In this document: one piece after another, positions 24,052 to 31,289 of the stretch
Layout of the letters: each line of letters opens with the position of its first letter
How positions within the stretch are numbered: the stretch's first letter is position 1
DNA from: CAZSMK01 sp964608095
GTDB taxonomy: Bacteria > Sumerlaeota > Sumerlaeia > MWCT01 > JAGHBZ01
Length of the DNA stretch: 31,289 nt
NCBI GenBank assembly: GCA_964608095.1
Contig: CAZSMK010000072.1
Span: forward strand, 1 to 31,289
Direction of reading: 5' to 3'
Notes under the pieces: generated by a model
Seen by the model: only the letters and a program-made list of their open reading frames with translations
What the model was told of the DNA's origin: nothing
Database searches by the model: none
Program-made: the position numbers and the translations under genes

Positions 24052-27000
24052 TCAGGGGAGGTCATGGTAGTCAACATCTGTATTCGTAAGCGTAATCGTG
24101 CCGCCTCTGTCGAACAGGAAATCCATAATTTCAAAGTTCAGGGAGAATCCGTTCACGCCCGGCTCATATTCATGAGTCTCGAAATGTATGGAATAATCCT
24201 CTCCATCTGCATCCGGCGTTGCTCCCGCAAGAAATTCCAGTCTGTAGGAGACCTGATTGTCCGCGCTGCTGACACGAACACTGCCGTTCGGCGGCGCACT
24301 GTCATCCGACTCTATAGTGAATATCGCACGGTGGAGTTTATCGTCTATAAACGACATCGTTGCGGGACTGGTCCATATACCAAACGCATACGCCTCGTTG
24401 AGAGACGTGGTCAGCTGCAATCCGCCGTCTGTTCCGGTCGATACCATGTGGAAGGGCAACACGCGTGTGATGACGTCCCAGCTGCTGAAGTCCGGCGTGG
24501 TTATTTCTGTCCAATCAGCGGCAGGATATTCATGAAAAATTACATCGAGCTGGTCAAGCCAGATTGTCCCGTAATCAAGGCTGAAATCGTAGACGTCAAA
24601 GGAACAAAGAATCTCACCGGGAACAACTGGTGAGAGGTATTGGTTGTAATCTCTCGTTCCTGAGGTAGGAGGCATATAGGGATTTGTTAAGCTCGATGAC
24701 TCGATGATCATGTTGAATGCATAGGCGTAGGAGCTCTGATTGAGCCTGAAACGAATCGTGGGGACATCCCCTCGAACGCCCTGGCTGGTTGCCGTTTTCC
24801 ACTTAAACTGATAGAGATTGTTGGATGCATATCCTACGGTACTCGGGGCTGACCAGAACCCGTACCGGCTGGTCGTATTATCTGTGGTTATACCAAGTCT
24901 ATGTGAATCGTAGTTCGATGACGCAGGTAAATACACGGCGTCAGGCGTGTTTGCGCTTGGACCCGTAAATGTCCAGCCGTTGGTGTCGCCTTCAAAATCC
25001 CACGTGATCTCCGAAATCGGTGTCGGGGTCGGCGTTTCGGTCGGTGTCGGGGTGGCAGTAAGGGTCGGTGTCGGCGTGTCGGTCGGCGTCGGTGTCGGAG
25101 TGACAGTCGGTGTCGGGGTTACTGAGCTGGTGAACCCGAAGAAATTCAACACACGGTACATCACGGCAAACCGGTTCGCCGAGGACACAATGCTCTCGAA
25201 CGGAAATCCCAGATGCACCAGCTGATACGTGCCGTCATATTGCACGCCGGCATTACCGCCGTTTCCGCCGACATACGTCATGTTAACGCTGCTTCCGCCG
25301 GTAGCCGTCAACTGGTCTGGATAGTCTACATCGTAAATATAGGTGCCGTCGTCGAACGAGATAGAGGCGAGGTCTGCAAAGATGCCTCCACTTCCCTGGG
25401 CGACATAAGTCGCGGCATCGTCGCCGGCATAGGCGGCTTTCAGATAGTTGTTGTAAAAGGAAACGCCATTTGCCAGATACTCGAGGTCCCAGCCGATCTC
25501 AGCGCCCGATACAAACAGTTTGCCCCCTGCATCGAGATAGGTCTGGACTATGCTCTGCTCCGTAGCGCTGAAGGTATCGTCAAAGGACGATTCTTCGCCG
25601 AGGAACCAGATAACGGCGGTGTAGTCGCCAAGGGAGACTGCTCCGCTTTCAACTGCCTCATTGGAGCATGAGTCGAAATATTCATCATAGGTCTCGATCT
25701 CCCGGGCGTAATCCACCGTATAGTCGTAAGAATTCATCCGGTCGAGGTATTCGCGATGCAGATCAGCGGTATCATAAGGATCGTCCTCGACAATCATGCA
25801 ATAGCGATCAAGCCGGTCAAAGCCGCTTACTACAAGAATCGGATTCGTTCCGGTCGACTTGTAGCGAACCGCAAGGGTTTCGGTCGGAAACGATTCGCCG
25901 CCGGTGTTGGTCGCACTCACACGAAAATAGTAGACGCTTCCGTCAACCAGACCTGAAGAAACCGTGTATGAGGTACTTCCGACGCTGATACCGTCGGCAA
26001 ATCCTTTCCCGTCCGTGCTAATATAGACGCGGTAGCCCGTAGCGGGGTCGCCAAGCAGGTCATTGCCTGTGTTGGAAGGGGGTGCGTTCCATGAAAGGGC
26101 AATCCCACCGGAGCCGTTCAGGGCTGCGCTGAAATGTGTGGGCGGCTCGGGTAGTAGATTCGGTGATAGAGCATCTCGTGCCGCAAAGTATTTTACTATG
26201 CCCTGGTACACGGCGCGTGCGGCAAGTTGCCTGAATCGCGGGTCACGGAGATCTTCCGCATCGGCAGGTGTATCGTGAAACGCAATCTCGTGAAGGCTTG
26301 CCGGCATCTCGTCGTTATTAGTAGGATTGATTTCACCGAAGTTTGCGGTATGCACTCCACGGTTAGTCCACCCTGCATCCCATCCCGCGACAATATCGTT
26401 GATAAGTTCGTTATGTATAGAGTTACGCAACTCCAGTCCGCCCGGAACGCCGTCAAAAGGACCATCCCAACCATAACTGGAGTAGGCAAAGCTCGAGGTT
26501 CCCGTACCCGGGTCAGGGGCATTGGTATGCCATGAGACATACACAGAATCTTCCCATGTTTCGTTCTCCCACTTGGCGTAGCGTGGCATAGCCGATACAG
26601 TCCCTCCACCTGCGGGGCATCCCATGAAGGGAGAGAAATAAGCGCCGGATTCTTCCCAGCGAGGTTCGCCGCTATACATTCCTCCATCTATGGTATCGCC
26701 CATACCGCCGCCGAAGCGAACTGCATCGGCAGCGACGTATGTTCCGGCATCTGCGCTCTGGTTCGATACCTTGACCGAACCCAGTGCCTGGTTGGAGCCC
26801 TCGTAAAAGTAGTACGTTCCTATGTAGCGCCATGTATTGGCGTCGCGATTCTGCGGAACCGTCATTGGAGTACTGCCCCCTGCATGATACACCGTATATT
26901 GCGTATCCGACGGACGCGAGACGGTACCGCCGCCATTCCAGAACCATACATATACCGCATAATAGCCATCCTCGGGAATGTCGGGTGTCCATGATGCGGT

Positions 27001-28017
27001 AGCGGTCTCGGTACTGGAAACCGGAGTGGTGCGATAATCAAAGCCGTACTGACCGACATTGCCGGGGGGGAGGTAGGTCGACCAGCTGCCGGTCTCAGTG
27101 TAGCCGGTATAGCCGTTGTCCATTATTACCATGTTGGTATTCATATCGCGCTCGCGACAGGGCCAGACATTTGCTCCTGCGTTCCAGAGATATTTCACGA
27201 GCCAGTTCAGGCATGCCTCGCCGTTGCTCAAGTCTTCGATGATGTTGTTGGTATTGGGACGCTGCGTAGCCCAACGACCGAGGGTGTCACTGTAATACCA
27301 CCCGTGCCCGGGCGAGAGAAACACCGTTTTTCCGCTCAAGCCGCCTACGGGTTGTCCCTGTCCGATAAAGGGCGATTGCCCCGCATTCAATTCCACTTCG
27401 CTCGGTTTTTCGGCAGATTGATACGCTCCCTCTTTTTGCTCAACGGGTGGAAGCTCGGGAAGATAGTCGCTGAGGGGTTTAAACTCAGACGCGGGGTCGT
27501 CTCGGTACTGTACCACAAGCGAAATCTGGTACGATTCACCCAGCGCCTCGAAAGGAACGGCAAAGACACGCATAAGGTCATCGACAAAAAGCTCGTCCAT
27601 GACGCTGTCGAGAAAGTCCCTGTCCATGGCAAGTTTTATCGTTATCTGCGGAGGATCGATATCGGTCGCAACCAGTTCGGTCCTCGCAGGAAGAAAACTC
27701 TCATATCCTGCGATAGCCTGGTCGGGTGTGGGTAACTCGAATATCGCCTCTATAATGCTTTTTACTTTCTCACTGAATGAATTTTCAGGGGAAGATATGA
27801 TGAGTGGTAGAGATTCTTTTACGGCTTTGATGCTGTGTCCCTTTTTAAGCACAAAGAACACATCATCAGGGGAAGAAAAGACGTTATTCACATCGGGCGC
27901 TTCATCAAGCATCGCCGGTGCCGCGAGAACTGTGACGGCGCTTATTTGAAAGACTAACATGAGTAAGGCACATATCCACCATGAAACATTATGTTTCTGG
28001 ATGTGGGAAATCTGCAT
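24052..28017 (-). CDS. Giant secreted amidase-like protein with inserted golvesin-like domain, Fn3 and Pro-Thr linker
   Basis: This protein of 1321 residues has a signal peptide (to about residue 33) and an N-terminal region to about 225. An amidase_3-like fold begins KTVFLSPGHG near 232. It is interrupted by a golvesin-type domain (about 325-440: GYYAVYVWFWNGG, WRYIGTYYFYEG, YVAADAVRF) and resumes at VYVSWHTNA near 495, with a Glu in LHEIAFHD near 574. The metal-binding His, His and Glu expected of amidase_3 enzymes therefore appear to be present. A fibronectin III-like domain (about 625-720), an amidotransferase-like beta/alpha domain (about 722-965), a Pro-Thr linker (about 966-1000) and a tail with two similar beta-rich halves follow. 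Peptidoglycan cleavage is likely but unproven. ATG 28017 has AAGGAGG upstream. Confidence 0.82.
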   Translation of the reverse strand: MQISHIQKHNVSWWICALLMLVFQISAVTVLAAPAMLDEAPDVNNVFSSPDDVFFVLKKGHSIKAVKESLPLIISSPENSFSEKVKSIIEAIFELPTPDQAIAGYESFLPARTELVATDIDPPQITIKLAMDRDFLDSVMDELFVDDLMRVFAVPFEALGESYQISLVVQYRDDPASEFKPLSDYLPELPPVEQKEGAYQSAEKPSEVELNAGQSPFIGQGQPVGGLSGKTVFLSPGHGWYYSDTLGRWATQRPNTNNIIEDLSNGEACLNWLVKYLWNAGANVWPCRERDMNTNMVIMDNGYTGYTETGSWSTYLPPGNVGQYGFDYRTTPVSSTETATASWTPDIPEDGYYAVYVWFWNGGGTVSRPSDTQYTVYHAGGSTPMTVPQNRDANTWRYIGTYYFYEGSNQALGSVKVSNQSADAGTYVAADAVRFGGGMGDTIDGGMYSGEPRWEESGAYFSPFMGCPAGGGTVSAMPRYAKWENETWEDSVYVSWHTNAPDPGTGTSSFAYSSYGWDGPFDGVPGGLELRNSIHNELINDIVAGWDAGWTNRGVHTANFGEINPTNNDEMPASLHEIAFHDTPADAEDLRDPRFRQLAARAVYQGIVKYFAARDALSPNLLPEPPTHFSAALNGSGGIALSWNAPPSNTGNDLLGDPATGYRVYISTDGKGFADGISVGSTSYTVSSGLVDGSVYYFRVSATNTGGESFPTETLAVRYKSTGTNPILVVSGFDRLDRYCMIVEDDPYDTADLHREYLDRMNSYDYTVDYAREIETYDEYFDSCSNEAVESGAVSLGDYTAVIWFLGEESSFDDTFSATEQSIVQTYLDAGGKLFVSGAEIGWDLEYLANGVSFYNNYLKAAYAGDDAATYVAQGSGGIFADLASISFDDGTYIYDVDYPDQLTATGGSSVNMTYVGGNGGNAGVQYDGTYQLVHLGFPFESIVSSANRFAVMYRVLNFFGFTSSVTPTPTVTPTPTPTDTPTPTLTATPTPTETPTPTPISEITWDFEGDTNGWTFTGPSANTPDAVYLPASSNYDSHRLGITTDNTTSRYGFWSAPSTVGYASNNLYQFKWKTATSQGVRGDVPTIRFRLNQSSYAYAFNMIIESSSLTNPYMPPTSGTRDYNQYLSPVVPGEILCSFDVYDFSLDYGTIWLDQLDVIFHEYPAADWTEITTPDFSSWDVITRVLPFHMVSTGTDGGLQLTTSLNEAYAFGIWTSPATMSFIDDKLHRAIFTIESDDSAPPNGSVRVSSADNQVSYRLEFLAGATPDADGEDYSIHFETHEYEPGVNGFSLNFEIMDFLFDRGGTITLTNTDVDYHDLP
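25018..25120 (-). repeat. Low-complexity Pro-Thr linker repeat
   Basis: About 100 bases of GTCGG-type units encode alternating Thr-Pro dipeptides with occasional Val, Asp, Ala, Leu and Glu (TPTPTVTPTPTPTDTPTP and onward). It separates the catalytic part from the C-terminal module of the amidase-like protein. Slippage could change its length between strains. Confidence 0.9.
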
Positions 28018-28065
28018 GAAAGATTCCTCCTTAAATATTGTGTATTATTATGATTTATATAGCGA

Positions 28066-28095
28066 AGTATAACATTTGTAATCTCTCGGATTCAA
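28066..28095 (-). promoter_or_regulatory. Promoter of the amidase-like gene
   Basis: On the minus strand TTGAAT (28090-28095) and TATACT (28066-28071) are spaced by 18 bases. The leader to ATG 28017 would be about 42 bases and contains the strong ribosome binding site at 28026-28032. Confidence 0.5.
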
Positions 28096-28234
28096 CAATA
28101 GTATTGAAATGACGAAAAAGTCGCCTTTGAATAACATACCGAATCATAAGGGCTTAAGATTAGGGGAGAATCCTTGATGCCTTCAAACAAGAGAATTGAT
28201 TCTTCTCCTTCATTCTCATCAGTGTCGAAACAAC

Positions 28235-28263
28235 TTGAATTCGCCATCGGCTGTCTCTATATT
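28235..28263 (+). promoter_or_regulatory. Promoter of the dihydropyrimidinase gene
   Basis: TTGAAT (28235-28240) and TATATT (28258-28263) are spaced by 17 bases. The start site would lie near 28270, leaving a 30-base leader with AAGAGGA before ATG 28301. Confidence 0.6.
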
Positions 28264-28300
28264 ATTCCTTTTAATCACAACTCAAGAGGAATTCAAAATC

Positions 28301-29695
28301 ATGAAACCCGATATCTTGATAAGGCGGGGGAAAATAGTAGGCGCCAGTGAAACCTTTACAGGAGATATCGCTGTAAAAGGCGATACGATTCAAGCCATCG
28401 GGAAACAACTCGGGATAAAAGAAGCGGGTCGTATCATCGATGCCCGCGGAAAGTACGTCATTCCCGGCGGGATCGACGTTCATGTACATTTTGAATTGCC
28501 ATTCTGCGGCACGGTCAGTGCGGACGATTTTTATACGGGAACGAAATCGGCAGCCCTTGGCGGTGTAACCACCGTCATCGATTTTGCGTCCCAGGACCGC
28601 AAAAAGGGATTAATGGCGAGAATACAGGCACGACGTAAAATCGCTGATCCTAAAGTCTGTGTTGATTACGGACTTCACGGCACCATTGTGAAGTGGGACG
28701 AGCATACTCCAGTCCAGATACAGGAAGCAATCGAGTACGGCATACCCACTTTCAAGATGTATATGATTTACGAAGAAGAGGGCTGGATTGCCGACGATGC
28801 CACTCTTTTTTCCGGTCTTGAGTTAACCCGCAAAATCCCCTGTAGAATCATGGTACATGCTGAAAGTGAACGCGTAATGAAACTCCTGATTCAGCGATAC
28901 CTGCAAAAGAAGAAGACACTCGGGGCGTATGCGCATGTGCTGTCACGTCCCAATTTTATCGAAGCCGAGGCGGTACAGCGTGCTATAACGTGGACATCGG
29001 TCACTAACGGCAGACTTTACATTGTCCACATGTCGACCGGCGACGCGGCGGATCTTATGAAAGTCGCCATTTCGCAAGGAGTGGATGTCAATGCGGAAAC
29101 TTGTCCTCAGTACCTCCTCCTGGATGATTCTGTGTTCAAAGACAAGAAGAGAGGGCATCTTTACGCAACCTGTCCACAAATAAAGAAAAAAGAAGATAAT
29201 ACGCGGCTCTGGGAAGCGCTTCGGGACGGCGACATCTCAGTCGTTTCAACCGATACCTGCACCTTCGATACACACCAGAAGGCACTGTGGAAGGGAGATT
29301 TCACCAAAATTCCTTACGGATTGCCGGGTGTGGAGACCATGAGGCCCCTCATCTTTACCTTCGGTGTCAAGAAGAAGCGAATATCCATGAACAGGTTCGT
29401 CCAGCTTACGAGCACAAATCCGGCGAAAATTATGGGACTTTATCCCCAAAAAGGGAGCCTGACGCCTGGAGCAGATGCGGATATCGTAATCTTCGATCCA
29501 CGGAAGGAGACCACGATCGATTATAAAAAACTTGCCAGCAATTGTGACTGGTCGCCTTATCAGGGCTGGAAAGTGAGCGGCTTTCCTGAGTATACTATAC
29601 TTCGAGGTAATGTAATCGTAGATCAGGGTTCCTTCTGTGGCGCTGCGGGTTTTGGGCACTTTGTCAAAAGAAAACTTGTCGGATACCAGGAATAA
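28301..29695 (+). CDS. hydA: Dihydropyrimidinase / D-hydantoinase
   Basis: The enzyme opens the ring of dihydropyrimidines or hydantoins and belongs to the cyclic amidohydrolases. From ATG 28301 it has 464 residues, the usual length. It has GGIDVHVHFELPF with the two metal-binding His, FKMYMIY with the carbamylated Lys, MVHAE and IVHMST with the other His ligands, and STDTCTFDTHQKA with the metal-binding Asp. The last block closely resembles eukaryotic dihydropyrimidinases (T-D-N-C-T-F). The frame extends upstream to 28196 but the AAGAGGA at 28284 supports 28301. No carbamoylase or dihydropyrimidine dehydrogenase gene lies nearby, so the natural substrate is open. The response regulator follows 20 bases later. 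Confidence 0.94.
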   Translation: MKPDILIRRGKIVGASETFTGDIAVKGDTIQAIGKQLGIKEAGRIIDARGKYVIPGGIDVHVHFELPFCGTVSADDFYTGTKSAALGGVTTVIDFASQDRKKGLMARIQARRKIADPKVCVDYGLHGTIVKWDEHTPVQIQEAIEYGIPTFKMYMIYEEEGWIADDATLFSGLELTRKIPCRIMVHAESERVMKLLIQRYLQKKKTLGAYAHVLSRPNFIEAEAVQRAITWTSVTNGRLYIVHMSTGDAADLMKVAISQGVDVNAETCPQYLLLDDSVFKDKKRGHLYATCPQIKKKEDNTRLWEALRDGDISVVSTDTCTFDTHQKALWKGDFTKIPYGLPGVETMRPLIFTFGVKKKRISMNRFVQLTSTNPAKIMGLYPQKGSLTPGADADIVIFDPRKETTIDYKKLASNCDWSPYQGWKVSGFPEYTILRGNVIVDQGSFCGAAGFGHFVKRKLVGYQE

Positions 29696-29715
29696 ATCGC
29701 CTGAATGGATAGAAT

Positions 29716-31002
29716 ATGACAGCAAAAAACATAAAAGTAATGATAGTGGACGATAACCGGAATTACCGGGAAGCCTTTAAACGAATGCTTCTTATGCGCG
29801 ACTATGATGTATGCGAGGCGGAGGATTCCGAGCAAGCGCTCGATATCTTGAGACAGGAGAATCCAGATGTGGTGGTGACGGATTTATGGATGAGAACCAA
29901 AGACGAGGGACTCGAGCTTATCCGCCAGATAAAGAATATCGACCCCGCATATCCCATCATAATGATTTCTGCAGTCGGGACTTTCGAGACAGGTGCCCAG
30001 GCATCGCAGCTCGGCGCATTCTATGTCATCAGTAAGAGCCGTATCGAAGAAGAACTCGAGAAATTTTTTGAAGCCATCGAATGGGCGCATAAAAAATACA
30101 AAGAGACAAAGAACCAGCTGAACATAATTCAACAATCCCGCGATTCGCGGTTGAGCGGTGAACAAATACAGGGGCTCAAACAAAACCTCGAACAAATCCT
30201 CGCCGACCCTGAAACCGATCCTTACGTCAAAGGTGAAGCGTATGACGCCTTGCTACAGTTGAGTGAAATGGAGATGCGCGAAACTTCCGCTCGTAATATT
30301 GCAAGCATTCTTTCAACAGAAGGACAGGAGGAAGCCTTCAAGCGCGTTGATACTATCCTCAGAAAAGAAATACCGGATATAGACAATTTCGACAAGGAGT
30401 CGCTCGAAGCGCTTCGGAGTGCTGAGATCTTCTTTCAGGAACAGGAGCGCAACCGGATTGGAGTCGATTTCTCGCGAAGTACCGGCTTTTCGTATTGCTT
30501 CGCCGTCGAGAACGAGGCGAAAGCGCGGCTCAGGAAAAAACTTGTCCGCCTCTTTTCAAATACCAAAACCTTCGAGGTCATTAACTTAATGCTGGATAAT
30601 AAGATCAACAACCTCGACCTCTTTTTTCATCAGTATATTCTTCGTTTGCAACAGCAATTCCCATTCGAGTTTACGACGGATAATGTCAGGCAGACGCTTC
30701 TCCGAATCAAAGAGTTTGAGCAATGCTATAAACCCGACGGCTTGAAGGCGCTCGGGATAGTGATTCTCTGTTTTGGAAGGAGCTACGAAATAACCACGCG
30801 TAAGGGTAAACTCGATATAAACAATCCCCTTGGACTCAAGGGACTCGAGGAAGAAGAAACGCTGGATTTTGCGCGTCAGCTGGTGCTTTTGCAACATTAC
30901 CGCAATCCGTATATCCACCCCGAAATAAGCGAAATGGAAAAATTATCGCAACTCCGGCAAACCACGTTTACGTGTCTGGGATACATATCCCGCTTGGTTT
31001 AA
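29716..31002 (+). CDS. Response regulator with novel C-terminal HEPN-like domain
   Basis: This 428-residue protein starts with a complete receiver domain (about residues 6-120): Asp12 and Asp13, phosphoacceptor Asp56 in VVVTDLWM, Ser85 in MISAVG and Lys107 in VISKS. About residues 123-250 are helical and charged and may act as a linker or coiled coil. The C-terminal part (about 255-428) is predicted all-helical and contains YCFAVENEAKARLRKKL and, near the end, LLQHYRNPYIHPE. R396-N-P-Y-I-H401 is an RX4H motif with Asn after Arg, as in HEPN-superfamily domains, many of which are ribonucleases. No DNA-binding domain is visible and no histidine kinase is adjacent. The ribosome binding site before ATG 29716 is weak. 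Translation may depend on the upstream gene. Confidence 0.83.
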   Translation: MTAKNIKVMIVDDNRNYREAFKRMLLMRDYDVCEAEDSEQALDILRQENPDVVVTDLWMRTKDEGLELIRQIKNIDPAYPIIMISAVGTFETGAQASQLGAFYVISKSRIEEELEKFFEAIEWAHKKYKETKNQLNIIQQSRDSRLSGEQIQGLKQNLEQILADPETDPYVKGEAYDALLQLSEMEMRETSARNIASILSTEGQEEAFKRVDTILRKEIPDIDNFDKESLEALRSAEIFFQEQERNRIGVDFSRSTGFSYCFAVENEAKARLRKKLVRLFSNTKTFEVINLMLDNKINNLDLFFHQYILRLQQQFPFEFTTDNVRQTLLRIKEFEQCYKPDGLKALGIVILCFGRSYEITTRKGKLDINNPLGLKGLEEEETLDFARQLVLLQHYRNPYIHPEISEMEKLSQLRQTTFTCLGYISRLV

Positions 31003-31289
31003 CTCCCGTAAAAAATAATAGCACAGCCCCTCTTGCAAAAACTATCCTTGCACTCAACTCGTTTTATCATGATGAAATCGTCCTTATGAAGTGAAAGAGG
31101 AGACACCCCTTGTGGGATAGAGACGGTCTCGCTTACGTTCAACCCTGCGGGCTTCGGGGAACTGAGACCTTACCTGATCTTAAATTTCTGGGGGTCGAAC
31201 CTTAAAGTTTGCACTTCTTTTCCTTTTGCTGGAACGACGCAATTCTGAATTGCGCGTGATCCCTGAATGCTCGTGAAAGCATTTGACGC
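31003..31289. other. Non-coding end of the window
   Basis: No gene, RNA or terminator was recognised. One perfect palindrome, CGCAATTC-T-GAATTGCG at 31238-31254, is present. No T-run follows it, so it may be an operator or a repeat element. Confidence 0.5.

Noticed and set aside
23983..24633. Plus-strand frame of 216 codons
   Set aside because: It is antisense to the end of the amidase-like gene, with no recognisable domain or ribosome binding site.
25018..25120. CRISPR-like short repeats
   Set aside because: The repeats are in-frame Thr-Pro codons with no spacers.

Overview
The window looks like chromosome of a Gram-negative bacterium from a poorly cultured lineage. Direct support for an LPS-type outer membrane is a Kdo/LPS operon (kdsB, pyrG, kdsC, a lipid A acyltransferase, lptC, lptA). 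DUF2961/GH172 lipoproteins, golvesin-type secreted domains and a pseudopilin with an H-X-DG-type C-terminus suggest a PVC/FCB-neighbouring candidate phylum such as Sumerlaeota or Hydrogenedentes. That placement is inference. No tRNA, rRNA, CRISPR array, transposase or phage structural gene was found.

Layout. 1-905 is non-coding and repeat-rich, ending in two palindromes and a possible promoter. 906-5465 (+) encodes an ECF sigma factor, a membrane anti-sigma factor with a long periplasmic part, and a large secreted protein. 5518-7416 (-) is a GH172/DUF2961 lipoprotein. 7417-8345 is a second repeat island carrying inverted copies of the repeats in 1-905. 8346-8675 holds a cobalamin riboswitch and two terminator-like hairpins. 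8766-11380 (+) has a secreted beta-propeller protein, a secreted beta-rich protein and a type IV pilin-like protein. This riboswitch-headed set is the best candidate for an undescribed system, plausibly extracellular capture or handling of corrinoids. 11456-11839 is a small holin-like membrane protein.

11990-19394 (+) is one tightly packed cluster: Kdo activation (kdsB, pyrG as CTP supplier, kdsC), late acylation, LPS transport (lptC, lptA), a sugar-nucleotide epimerase and a secreted C39-like protease. 19363-20477 (-) holds an ArgA-like acetyltransferase and lexA. A DUF2254 membrane protein (+) diverges from lexA and converges on a divergent glucose-6-phosphate isomerase (-). 23643-24051 is non-coding with small inverted and tandem repeats.

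24052-28017 (-) encodes a 1321-residue secreted amidase-like protein whose catalytic domain is split by a golvesin-like domain. Divergent from it are a dihydropyrimidinase/hydantoinase and a response regulator whose C-terminal part carries an R-N-X3-H motif typical of HEPN ribonuclease-like domains. That makes it the second most unusual gene here. The last 287 bases hold no gene that I can see.

The functions come from motif recognition by eye. No database search was run.
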